DNA of 20,732 nucleotides from JACIYW01 sp014359745 (GTDB lineage Bacteria > Pseudomonadota > Alphaproteobacteria > Rhodobacterales > Rhodobacteraceae): positions 1 through 20,732 of the forward strand of contig JBNPWE010000032.1 of the NCBI GenBank assembly GCA_050433985.1, read 5' to 3'. Each line of letters opens with the position of its first letter. Position 1 is the stretch's first letter. The notes under the pieces were generated by a model. The model had not been told where the DNA came from. It searched no databases and saw nothing but the letters and a program-made list of their open reading frames with translations. The translations under genes were made by a program, and so were the position numbers. Of this stretch, positions 7,156-16,500 are shown in pieces.

Positions 7156-8548
7156 CGGTGGCCTCCGGCGGTTTATCCATGTCGTCGACCGACCCGATCA
7201 TGTAGAAATCGCCCTCGTCGCGGCTGCTGAACTCACCCGACAGGATGCGCTCGCAACTGTCCAGCGTCTCGTCAAGGGTAACGAAGCGGCCCTTGTTGCC
7301 GGTCATCGCCTCGGTGGAAAAGAACGGCTGGGTAAGGAAACGTTCCAGCTGGCGGGCCTGCCGCACCGTGGCGCGGTCGTGTTCGGACAGCTCCTCAAGG
7401 CCCAGCATCGCGATAATGTCCTTGAGATCATCGTATTCCGCCAGGGTGCTGCGCACGCTGCGCGCGATCCGGTAGTGCCGCGTGCTGACCGTGCCGGGCG
7501 TCAGCATCCGCGAAAAGGATTTCAGCGGGTCGATCGCCGGGTAAAGCCCTTCGGACGCCTTCTTGCGCGACAGCACGATCGAGGCGGACAGATGCGCGAA
7601 AGTGTGCGTGGCCGCCGGATCGGTGAAGTCGTCGGCGGGCACATAGACCGCCTGGATCGAGGTCATGGTGCCCCGGTCGGTCGAACAGATGCGCTCCTCC
7701 AGATCCGCCAGTTCGGTTCCCAGCGTCGGCTGATAGCCCACCCGGCTGGGGATGCGGCCCAGAAGCCCCGACACTTCGGAGCCTGCCTGCACGAAGCGAA
7801 AGATGTTGTCGATCAGCACCAGCACGTTGCGGCGCAGGTCATCGCGGAAATACTCGGCCATGGTCAGCGCGGCATGGCCCACGCGGAACCGGACGCCGGG
7901 GCTTTCGTTCATCTGGCCGAACATCATCACGGTGTTCTCCAGCACGCCGGCCTCTCCCATCTCGCGGTAAAGCTCCTCGGCCTCGCGCGAGCGTTCGCCG
8001 ATCCCGCAGAACAGGCTCACGCCATCGTATTCGGCGACCATGTTGTGGATCATCTCGGTGATCAGCACGGTCTTGCCCACGCCCGCGCCGCCAAACAGCC
8101 CGGCCTTGCCGCCGCGTTCCAGCGGGCTCAGCAGGTCGATGGCCTTGATGCCCGTCTCGAAGATCGCCCCCTCCACCCGCCGCTGCGACAGCGGAACAGG
8201 CGGGCGCAGGATCGGGCGGCGGGGCAGGTCGCCCAGGGGCGGGCCATCGTCGATCGTTTCGCCGAAGACGTTGAACATCCGCCCCAGCACCTGCGCGCCC
8301 ACCGGCACGTCGATGGGCCCGCCGGTATCGCGCACGGCAAGGCCGATCCGCAGGTCGGGCGTGGGGTTCATCACCAGCCCGCGCGCCAGGCCCTCGCCCG
8401 GCAGGCTTGCGACCTCGATCACGATTTCAGGATCGCTCAGCGTCACGAGCCGGGTCGTGATCGCCGGCAGTGCCCCATCGAACCGGATGTCGGCAATGCC
8501 GCCGCCCAGGCGGACGATATGGCCGATGTCGGTGTCGCGCGCCTTCAT
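7145..8548 (-). CDS. atpD: N-type ATPase beta subunit (catalytic)
   Basis: A 467-residue catalytic beta subunit. The Walker A loop GGAGVGKT is at residues 153-160. The catalytic region CGIGERSREAEELYREM supplies the conserved Glu and Arg, and the Walker B strand is VLVLIDNIFRF. GRIPSRVGYQPTL and VYVPADDFTDPA are also intact. The regulatory DELSEED loop appears in a variant form, EELSEHD. ATG 8548 has AAGGA at 8558-8562 as its binding site. It is the first gene of the nine-gene operon; the transcription start must lie in the 8549-8742 leader or beyond the IS3 element upstream. Confidence 0.96.
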   Translation of the reverse strand: MKARDTDIGHIVRLGGGIADIRFDGALPAITTRLVTLSDPEIVIEVASLPGEGLARGLVMNPTPDLRIGLAVRDTGGPIDVPVGAQVLGRMFNVFGETIDDGPPLGDLPRRPILRPPVPLSQRRVEGAIFETGIKAIDLLSPLERGGKAGLFGGAGVGKTVLITEMIHNMVAEYDGVSLFCGIGERSREAEELYREMGEAGVLENTVMMFGQMNESPGVRFRVGHAALTMAEYFRDDLRRNVLVLIDNIFRFVQAGSEVSGLLGRIPSRVGYQPTLGTELADLEERICSTDRGTMTSIQAVYVPADDFTDPAATHTFAHLSASIVLSRKKASEGLYPAIDPLKSFSRMLTPGTVSTRHYRIARSVRSTLAEYDDLKDIIAMLGLEELSEHDRATVRQARQLERFLTQPFFSTEAMTGNKGRFVTLDETLDSCERILSGEFSSRDEGDFYMIGSVDDMDKPPEATDAA

Positions 8549-8557
8549 TCACGATGG

Positions 8558-8562
8558 TCCTT
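8558..8562 (-). promoter_or_regulatory. Ribosome binding site of atpD
   Basis: AAGGA on the minus strand, nine bases before ATG 8548, supports the start chosen for atpD. Confidence 0.6.
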
Positions 8563-8637
8563 GCTCAACGGGTGCGTTTGTCCGGGTCCGGGTGCAGACC
8601 CACGCCAACGACGAATTCAGTTTCGCAGGTTAGCAGT

Positions 8638-8677
8638 CTTGCATGTGTGGCGTATACCCTTGCATGTGTGGCGTATA
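8638..8677. repeat. Two-copy direct repeat, 21-bp period, upstream of the ATPase operon
   Basis: The 19-bp sequence cttgcatgtgtggcgtata occurs at 8638-8656 and again, identical, at 8659-8677, separated by two bases. A period of 21 bp is two helical turns, so both copies face the same side of the DNA. They lie 90-129 bp upstream of the atpD start. The position and phasing suggest a binding site for a regulator of the operon; no known consensus is recognised. The GTATAC-type core on either strand could also contribute a -10 element. Confidence 0.8.
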
Positions 8678-8742
8678 TCGGTTTCACACAGGATCACCTG
8701 CCGCGTCACGCAAGCGTGCGTCGTCCGTCATGCCGACAAGGG

Positions 8743-8766
8743 TGAACCAGACCGGGTTTACCGGAG
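8743..8766 (+). repeat. IS3-family left inverted repeat
   Basis: Begins TGAACCAGACCGGG; its reverse complement is found without mismatch at 10157-10180. Confidence 0.95.
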
Positions 8767-8790
8767 AGCAAAAAGCTCGGAAGGTAAGCC

Positions 8791-9174
8791 ATGACCAGAG
8801 GAAACCCAGGGAACCGTTTTTCGACAGAGGTGCGCGCGCGTGCGGTGCGCATGGTTCTTGAGAATGAGGCGGATTACAAATCACGGTCCCAGGCGATTGC
8901 CTCGATTTCGGAGAAGTTTGGATGCAGCCGCGATACGTTGCGCGGCTGGGTCAACAGGCAGGCCGTCGAAGACGGTGATCGCGACGGCTTGACCCAATCG
9001 GAGCGCGATGAGCTCAAGGCGCTGCAGCGGGAGAACCGCGAACTCAAACAGGCCAACGAGATTTTACGCAAGGGCGAGGCCATTTTCCGCCATTGGTCCG
9101 AGGACAATGGACGAGCGCTTTTTTCGCGGCGGCGGACCTCGACCGCCAACGCAAGAGATGATCATGTTCATTGA
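8791..9174 (+). pseudogene. IS3-family OrfA with altered C-terminus
   Basis: A 127-residue frame beginning at ATG 8791. The N-terminal helix-turn-helix is complete (FSTEVRARAVRMVLENEADY, then AIASISEKFGCSRDTLRGWV). The leucine-zipper region follows (ERDELKALQRENRELKQANEILRK). After LRK the family normally continues with a short ASAYF-type segment and an Asp-Arg-Gln end. Here an interrupting segment at about 9079-9115 changes the frame, giving RHWSEDNGRALFSRRRTSTANARDDHVH. The expected OrfA end is still present in another frame (native TGA at about 9159-9161). The DNA-binding part could still be made, but programmed frameshifting to OrfB would be lost. Confidence 0.75.
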
Positions 9175-9207
9175 TGAGTTCGGCATGAGGCCGCCATTGG
9201 TCCGAGG
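9087..9207 (+). repeat. 17-bp direct repeat inside the IS3 element
   Basis: ccgccattggtccgagg occurs at 9087-9103 and 9191-9207. Both copies sit in segments that appear foreign to the transposase frames. The first is flanked by the inverted pair CCATTG (9090-9095) and CAATGG (9105-9110); the second lies inside CGGCATG (9181-9187) and CATGCCG (9210-9216). Confidence 0.75.
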
Positions 9208-10143
9208 TCCATGCCGGACGCGGGGGGTACGGCGTCGAGGCGATCTGCAAGGTCTTGCCGATCGCGCCGTCCACCTGTCACCACCACCAGGCGGTCGCGC
9301 AAGACCTGTCCAAGGCGTCTTTACGCGCACAGCGTGATGCTGAGCTCTGCCCCAGGATCAAGGAACATTGGGAGGCCAGCGGCAAGCGCTATGGGGCCGT
9401 GAAAGTCTGGTACGATCTGGCTGAGAATGACGTGGTGGCTGCCCGCTGTACAGTGGTGCGCTTGATGAAAAGGATGGGAATACAAGGCGTTATCCGAGGC
9501 AATGGCAAGAAGACAACATATCGCGATCCGGCCCTGCCATGCCCGGAAGACAAGGTGAACCGTGACTTCAAGGCACCGGCTCCGAACATTCTCTGGGGTG
9601 AGGCGGGACGCGCGGGGCGTCCGGGGGACGGCCCGCCCGCCGAACGATTTCACCTATGTGCGGACCGCCGTTGGCTTTGTCTACGTCGCCTTCATCATCG
9701 ACGTCTTCGCCCGCTATATCGTCGGCTGGCAGGTGTCCTCGTCGCCCAACACCAAGCTGGTTCTCGACGCGTTGGAGCAGGCGCTTGCCGCCCGCAATCC
9801 CGACCGCGACCGGCTGACCCATCATAGCGATCGCGGCGTCCAGTACCTGTCGATCAAGTATTCCGAGCGCCTTGAAGAGGCGAAGATCGGGGCCTCGGTC
9901 GGCAGCGTGGGCGACAGTTATGACAACGCTCTCGCCGAGACCATCAACGGCTTGTACAAGGCCGAGGTCATCGAGCACGAGGGTCCGTGGTCCGGCAAGA
10001 AAGACGTCGAACTCGCGACGCTGGACTGGGTACATTGGTACAATGAAAAACGCCTGTACGGCCCGCTCGGATATATCTCCCCCGCAACAGCAGAAAGGAA
10101 CTTCTACAACGCAGAACTCACGGCTAAGATCGCCGCTGAGTAA
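9158..10143 (+). pseudogene. IS3-family OrfB transposase, broken by frame changes
   Basis: The coding homology of OrfB runs through three frames. It begins at ATG 9158 (MIMFIDEF), resumes after about 9207 in another frame (YGVEAICKVLPIAPSTCHHH through VNRDFKAPAPNILW), and resumes again after about 9642 (DFTYVRTAVGFVYVAFIIDVFARYIVGW to the stop at 10143). The last piece holds the DDE core: Asp in FIIDVFARYIVGW or the nearby DFTYV, Asp in HHSDRGVQYLS, and Glu in YDNALAETINGLYK. Two short interrupting segments cause the shifts. Without restoration no full transposase is made, so movement would need help from another copy. Confidence 0.8.
9598..9641 (+). repeat. GC-rich palindromic segment interrupting orfB
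   Basis: About 44 bases of nearly pure G and C separate ...NILW from DFTYV, where the family has only two or three residues. It contains nested inverted pairs: GGCGGG (9602-9607) with CCCGCC (9636-9641), GGACGC (9606-9611) with GCGTCC (9617-9622), and GTCC (9619-9622) with GGAC (9626-9629). It looks like a small hairpin-forming insertion. Confidence 0.6.
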
Positions 10144-10156
10144 CGAACTCCAACGT

Positions 10157-10180
10157 CTCCGGTAAACCCGGTCTGGTTCA
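10157..10180 (+). repeat. IS3-family right inverted repeat
   Basis: Ends CCCGGTCTGGTTCA and is the perfect reverse complement of 8743-8766; it lies 13 bp after the orfB stop. Confidence 0.95.
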
Positions 10181-10296
10181 ATGTTCAGCCCGCCACCGGG
10201 CAAGCCCGCCATACGCGCCCGCGCCGCTACCCAGCCGGTTTCAAGCAGAGGGCTACCGCCCGTACGGCCGGGCTTGCGAATGATGGATTTGGTCAT
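10181..10296 (-). pseudogene. 5' stub of a gene cut by IS3 insertion, possibly an AMP-forming acyl-CoA synthetase
   Basis: The minus strand from ATG 10296 encodes 38 residues before the IS edge: MTKSIIRKPGRTGGSPLLET, then GWVAARARMAGLPGGGLN. A strong binding site, GGAGGG, lies a few bases before the ATG, which argues for a real gene start. GLPGGGLNI resembles, from memory, the N-terminus of acetyl/acyl-CoA synthetases (G..LN.A.EA.DRH), but the diagnostic DRH segment falls beyond the break, so the family is uncertain. No continuation is recognisable on the other side of the IS (below 8743), and there is no target duplication, so the rest of the gene has probably been deleted. An FNR-like box lies about 100 bp upstream. 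Confidence 0.45.
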
Positions 10297-10395
10297 GTGC
10301 CCTCCAACGCCTGCCCACCGCAGGAATCGCCCCTCAAACCGGTGAAACCTGCGACGGCGACAAAACCCAATCTGGCACCCTCGCCCGAAACTGCG

Positions 10396-10409
10396 TTGAT
10401 TCAGGTCAA
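10396..10409 (-). promoter_or_regulatory. FNR/FnrL-like box upstream of the truncated gene
   Basis: TTGATTCAGGTCAA matches the FNR consensus TTGAT-N4-ATCAA with one mismatch. In the minus direction the next start codon is ATG 10296. A weak -10-like CAGATT at 10369-10374 would put transcription start near 10362, about 40 bp from the box centre, as in FNR class II activation. In the plus direction no gene follows. The half-site mismatch and weak -10 keep this tentative. Confidence 0.5.
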
Positions 10410-10538
10410 TTACACCGCGGCGGCGCGACGCTGTGCCGATGGCCTGTCGAAAACCTGTGACGCTGCCCGGATGTTCAGAGCCCGGCGCTGATGTGCGCGC
10501 CTTCTCCGGGCGGGGTCTTGAATGGGGCGGCAGCGCGC

Positions 10539-13500
10539 TCAAGCCATCGGCTGGATGCGCACGCGCACGACCCGCATGGCGCCTTCTGGCGGGAAGGTGA
10601 TCGGGCCGCCGAGCCATGGAACGCCATCGACTTCGACATGCAGTGTACCGGTGGCGAGCTGGTCCGGGTTCTCTATCGACACCCGGATCCGGCCCTGCCC
10701 CAGTGACAGCGTCGCCTCGGCCCGCGGCCAGTGGCGTGGCAGACAGGGCCTGAGGTCGAGTTTGCCCTGGACGATCCGCAGCCCGAGGATGCCTTCGACG
10801 CCAAGCTTCCAGGTCCAGGCTGCCGCGCCGGTATACCAGGTCCATCCGGCGCGGCCGGTATGGGGCGGCATGCCCAGCACATCCCCGGGAAGGACGTAGG
10901 GTTCCGCCATGTAGAGTGCGGCGGTCCCGGCTGTCTGCGTGCGGCGGATCGGGTTGATGATGTCGAACACCCCCCAGGCACCATCCCCGTCGCCGAGCGC
11001 CGCGCAGGCCAGACCCGCCCAGGCGGCCGCATGGGTGTATTGCCCGCCATTTTCGCGCACGCCCGGGGGATAGGCGCGGATGTAGCCCGGATTGCGCGGG
11101 GTGCGATCGAAGGGCGGGCTCAGAAGTCGCACCAGACGTGCATCGACATCGATCAGATGGCAGGCGAGACTGGCCATCGCCTCCCGGCTGTGCGGGGCCG
11201 GATCGGGCCCGGAGAGGACCGACCAGGACTGCGCGATCGAATCGATGCGGCATTCCTCGTTCTCGGCCGATCCCCAGGGCAGGCCATCGTCGTCGAAGGC
11301 ACGCTTGTACCAGGCACCGTCCCAACCGGCAGTATCGGCGGCCTCCCGCAACTGCGTGGCGCGGCGGCGCCATAGCTCCGCGACGATGCGCCGCCCTGCG
11401 CCTTCGGCCAGATCGGCAAAGCCATCCGCAGCAGCGGCGGCGAACCAGGCCAGCCAGACGCTCTCGCCGCGCCCGTGCCGACCCACCGCATCCATGCCGT
11501 CGTTCCAGTCCCCGCTCCCCATCAGCGGCAGGCCGTGCGCCCCCGCGGTCACGCCACGTTCGAGCGCCCGCAGACAGTGGTCGAGCAGGGGCGCGGCGTC
11601 CGGCCCCGGCTGGTAGACGGCATAGCGGTCCTCTTCCTCCGGGCGCAGTTCGGGGGCGGACAGGAAGGCGACCCGCTCGTCGAGGATGGTGTGGTCGCCC
11701 GTCGCCTCGACGTAGCGGGCCGTGACATATGGCAACCAGAGCATGTCGTCGGAACAGCGCGTGCGCACACCCCGGCCCGATGGCGGATGCCACCAGTGCA
11801 GGACATCGCCTTGCTCGAACTGATGCGCGGCGCATTCGAGAAGATGCACCCGCACCCGGGCGGGCTCGACATGCAGCACCGCCAGCATGTCCTGCAACTG
11901 GTCGCGGAAGCCGTAGGCGCCGCCGGCCTGGTGGAAGCCGGACCGGGCGAGGATGCGCGAGGCGAAGGTCTGGTAGAGCAGCCAGCGGTTCACCATGAGG
12001 TCGAAGGCGGGGTCCGGCGTCGCAACCTCGATCGCGCCCAGCCGCCCCGCCCATATCGCGTCCGTTTCCGCCCGCGCGCTGTCGGCCCGGCGAATGTCCT
12101 GCCATTCTTTCACGAGCTCCAGGGCCCCCGCAAGATCGTCTCCCTGCCCGAGCGCGAACACCACATGCTCGGTCGCCCCGGGCGCGAGGTCGATGTGCAC
12201 CTGATAGGCCGCGCAGGGGTCGGTGACATCACGCACGCGCCCGCCAAGATCCCATGCGACAAGACCTGCGGGCCGCGCGCGGTCGCCCTCTGGCCCGAGA
12301 AAGGCGATCCGGTCGCAGGTCAGGCTGTGCGGTGGCCGGCTGGCCGTGAGAAAGGCGGTGCGCTCCGCGAATTCCGGGTTCCAGCCGCTGCGGGCAAGAA
12401 GCGCCCCCTGCGCGGGATCGTAGTCGCACACGACATGGGGACGCGCTGTCTCGGTCACCGCCCCGAGCACCCATTCCGCATAGCAGGTCGCGGTGATGCG
12501 GCGGACGTGGGGGCCGGGGTTCGAAAGGCGCAGAACGAACAGCTTCACCGGCGCCTCGGGGGCAACCTGGACGGCAAGGGTCTGGTGGAGGCCGTGGCTG
12601 TCCTTGCGCCATTCCGTCCTGCCGGGCGAATGGGTCACGCGGCACGCGTCTCCGCCGCCGCAGGGTGCGGGCGTCACGCTCCAGATCGCGGCGGTCTCCT
12701 CGTCGCGCAGGTAGATTGCTTCGCCGGGCGGATCGCCGACAGTATCGTTGCTCCAGGGCGTCAGGCGGTTCTCGCCGCTGTTGACGGCCCAGGTAAAGCC
12801 GCCGCCGGCTTCCGTGACGACGCATCCGAAGCGATCGTTGGCGATCACGTTGCTCCAGGGCTGCGGCGTATGCGCGTCGGCGTCGAGCTGGATGACATAC
12901 TCCGCCCCGCCACGGGCGAAGCCGCCCAGGCCATTGTCGAAGGCAAGGTCGCCGCGCCGTTCCAGCCCGGCAATCGGCACCGATAGTGCCCCGGCGACCG
13001 CGACGAAGCGCGGTGCCGGTTCGCGCCTGTCCGACGCGGTGCGCAGAGCGTCGGCCAGGCTGTCGGTGCCGCTGTCGATCCACACCCGCGCCGCGCCGCG
13101 CAGGGCCGCAAGCGCCGAAGCGCCGATCTGCCCGGAGGCGCGCAGGTGGATGCCGCCCCGTTCGCCCAGCCCCTCGATCACGCCCGCCTCGCGCATTGCC
13201 GCGGACAACTGCTGGCGCATCGGTTCCTCATAGCCCGCCGCACCCTCGCGCAGGACCATGAGGTCCACGCACAGACCATGCCGGTGCCACCAGCGATGGA
13301 TCCGCACAAGCTTCGGCAGGATCGAGCCGATGGCGTCGTCCGCCTTGGTCAACACGAGGATCGGAAGGTCGCCCGAAAGCCCCATGCTCCAGAGTGCGGG
13401 CTGCCCGGCAAGCTCGTCCGCGATAGCGGGCCGGGGCGGGCGCAGATCAGGATCGCCGGTCAGGAGTCTGCTGGCCAGTGCCTGCGCGATGACCACATCG

Positions 13501-16500
13501 TCATGCTCGAGCGTCAACTCGCCCGCCAGCGCCATGGCCGCCCGCCGCGCCTCGGCCAGCGCCCAGTCGAACGCGGCCTCGTCACCATAGCGCCGGGCCA
13601 GATCCAGCGCCGACTCGCGCGATCCTGCTGCGATGGTGGTGAAGGCGATCCGGCAGCGCGCCCCGGGTTCGAGCCGGACCCGCCCCTGCAGCGCCGTCAC
13701 GGGGTCGAGAGTGTGGCCCAGGGTGCCGGAAAGGCCGTCGTTCGGCGGCCCCGTCAACGCCTCGGGCAGGGCGGCAGTTCCTGCGCGCCCGAGGAAGGTT
13801 CTGCGGTCGGTCTCGTAGCTGATGTCAAGCGGCGTGGTCCCGTCGCCGTGGATGCAATGCAGCAGGACCGGCGGCCGGTCGTGCGGGCGTCGCGCGCGGC
13901 GGGTGAAGAGCAGCCCGTGCACCTCGGGCAGATAATCCGCTTCGACGAAGAGGCGGCTGAAGGCCGGGTGGCGCTCGTGGTCCTCCGGCCGCGCCAGCAC
14001 CACCTCGGCGGCGCTGGTCACCGTGATCACGCGGTCCCGGTCCGACGCATTGACCAGCGTCAGGCGCCGGATCTCCACGTCGTCGCGCGGGGCGACAAGA
14101 ACCTCGAGCGTGACGCCGATGCCGTTCTGCCGGTGCTGGAACTCGGCCATGTGGGCGTGGAACACGGTTCGGGCCGCATCGCCCCGTCCCACACGCCAGG
14201 TCGCTCCGTCCTCGACGTCCTGAATGTAGATGACCGCCGCGCTGTCCTCGACCGGGCCGTGGGTGAGGCTTCGCGTCAGCGCCTGGCCCTGCCACAGCGT
14301 CGCCATGGCGCCCGACGTGGAGACGGTGCTGGACAGCCGCCCGTTTCCGAGCACGAGGCTGTCCGGCGGGACGCGGCGGGCCGGCTCCCACAGGTCGAGC
14401 GGCGGCAGAGGCGCCCCGCGGGCGAGCTCGGGAACCTCGGCAGTCTCTTCCCGCAGTTGTTCGCGCGGGGCATCCCAGGGAACACGCTCCTGCAACAGAA
14501 GCTCGATCGACTTCATCCGCCGATCGGCCATGAAGCGACGTTGCAGCGTGTTGCCGCAAAGCCGGTTGCCGATCGCCGTGAGCATCATGCCCTGGTGGTG
14601 CGCCATGAAGCTCAGCACCGGTGTGAAGGCCGCCCCGGCGCGCTGCCGCTCCGGCGTGAAGTCGACCGCCTCGAACATCCCGTAGCTTGCGACAAGCCCC
14701 ATCCCCGACAGGCGGCGCAGGTTGCGAACCGCCTCCAGCGGAGCTACCGCCAAGGCAAGGCCGCTGGCGTAGGGCGCCACCACATAGTCCTCGCCCAGCC
14801 CTCGCCGCAGCCCCAAGCCCGGCACGCCGAAGGCTTGGTACTGGTAGGTGTGCGTGCTGTCGCGCAGCGCGAAGGACGACTCAGACACCCCCCAGGGCAG
14901 CCCGAGCCGGGCCGCATAGCGCATCTGTACCGTCACCGCCGCGTGCTCGCTGCGCCCCGTCAGTCGGCCCTCGTGGCTGCCCAGCACCAGCGCCGACATC
15001 AGGAATTCGAACATCGAGCCGTTCCACGACAGCGCGGTCAGTTCGCCCGCGACCCCGCTGATCGGCCGACCGAGATGGAGCCAGTGTTCGGCCGGGATGT
15101 CGCGCTTCGCGATGGCGAAGTAGCTGGCCAGGCGCGCCTCGCTCATCAGAAGGTCGTAGTGGTGCGGGTCGAGCTGGTCGGCGTTCAGGTTGTATCCGAT
15201 GTTGAAGAGCCGCCGCTCGCGATCATAGAGCATCACGAAGTCCATCGCGTAGGCCGCATCGGCGGCGCGGGCGGAAACCGTCTCGATATCGTGCAGCAGG
15301 GCGGCCTGCGCGGCACCGCCTGCGGCAAGCGCTTCTTCGAGGCGGTCGAGCCAGTCCCGGCCGCCCGCGTCGGCGCCTCTTCTTGCCTCGACAACATCGC
15401 GCCTGACTTCGCAGATACGGTGGTCTGCGCCGAGAAGCGGCCGCGCCGGGCCGAGGAGCGCCTCGAGGCGGCCTCGCAGCGCGTCGAGACCCCGGGGAGC
15501 ATCCTGCGCCAGCGCAAGCCAAGGCAGCAGGGCGTCGATATCGGAACGCATCATCTCAAGATGATGCTCGCTTCGCTCGAGCCAGATGCCCGCCGCCTCA
15601 AGCCCGGCTCCCTGTGCGGCGCCAGAGGTGTGCAGCGCCTCCAGAAACAGGGGTTTCAATGCGGCCAGTTCGCCCTGGCGCAACGAGTCAATCGCCGCAG
15701 GCGACGGCGAAGGCGCCGCGGCCAGCGTGGCGACACGCAGAGCGATCCTTTCCATCTGCGCGCGCAGGCCGTCGCCAGCCGCGCCGGGAGTGTCCGCGAG
15801 TGAGTCGGACAGAAGCGCGAGAGCATCCGACAGACCCGACCAGAGCGCCAGGGGAAAGATCGGACTGTCCGCGAGTTCGCGGAACCCTGCCGCCAGCGTC
15901 ACCAGTGAGACCGCCAGATTGCCACTGTCCACCGTCGAGACGTAGCGCGGCTCGAGCGGATGCAGCGACCGCGTGTCGTACCAGTTCAGCCAATGCCCCC
16001 GGTGGCGCTCCATCCGGTCCATCGTGTCGAGGATGGCGCGGCCACGGATCGCCAGGTCGCGCAACCCCAGATAGCCCAGATCACGCGCCGAAAGCGTCGA
16101 GAGCAGGAGCATCCCGATATTGGTGGGCGACGTCCGGTGCGCGATCTCGGGCCGGGGATCGACCTGATAGTTGTCGGGCGGCAGCCAGTTGTCCTCGCTG
16201 CCGACGAAGACCTCGAAGAAGTACCAGGTGCGCCGCGCGAGCTGGCGCAGGAAGGCCCGGTCGTCCTCCTCCAGGTCATCCTTGCGCGCTACGATCGGCC
16301 GACAGATCCGGGCCGCGATGGCTGGCGAGACGAACCACAGCGCCAGAAGCGGCGCGGCGCCAGCCAGCGCGGCCGGAGTCAGGGCGCGGACGAGCACCGC
16401 CAACAGCAGCGCCAACGCAGGCGCGGCCCACATTTCGCGCCAGTAGCCAGGCGCGCCGCGGTTCCCCGAATGCGCGACCTGTGCCGCCGTCGTCCACTCG

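Larger units (their letters stand above)
8743..10180 (+). mobile_element. IS3-family insertion sequence, full length, inactivated
   Basis: A 1438-bp element bounded by perfect 24-bp inverted repeats at 8743-8766 and 10157-10180, both with tga...tca tips. It encodes orfA and a broken orfB in the plus direction, the IS3 arrangement. The flanking bases (AGGG on the left, ATGT on the right) show no target duplication, so the copy probably underwent an adjacent deletion or recombination after insertion. The internal frames are interrupted at about 9079-9115, 9181-9207 and 9597-9641. Confidence 0.93.

Noticed and set aside
1929..8548. Housekeeping F1Fo-ATPase operon
   Set aside because: Gene order (beta and epsilon first), presence of AtpQ and AtpR, lack of delta and the two-glutamate c subunit all point to the alternate N-type.
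8638..8677. CRISPR-like repeat
   Set aside because: Only two copies with a two-base gap and no spacers or cas genes. A regulatory direct repeat fits better.
8739..10184. Target-site duplication of the IS3 element
   Set aside because: The three to five bases next to each perfect inverted repeat (AGGG against ATGT) do not match.
9568..12105. Long minus-strand open frame (845 codons) spanning the IS3 element and the end of the glucan synthase gene
   Set aside because: It overlaps two well-supported genes and crosses an IS boundary. Its residue content (Arg/Gly/Ala/Pro) is that of a GC-rich shadow frame. Only the short stretch from ATG 10296 to the IS edge has its own ribosome site and is kept.
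13146..15803. Plus-strand open frame of 885 codons opposite the glucan synthase gene
   Set aside because: Antisense shadow of a strongly supported coding gene, with no family motifs and a composition typical of reverse frames in GC-rich DNA. The same applies to plus-strand frames at 16611-18830 and 2722-4524.
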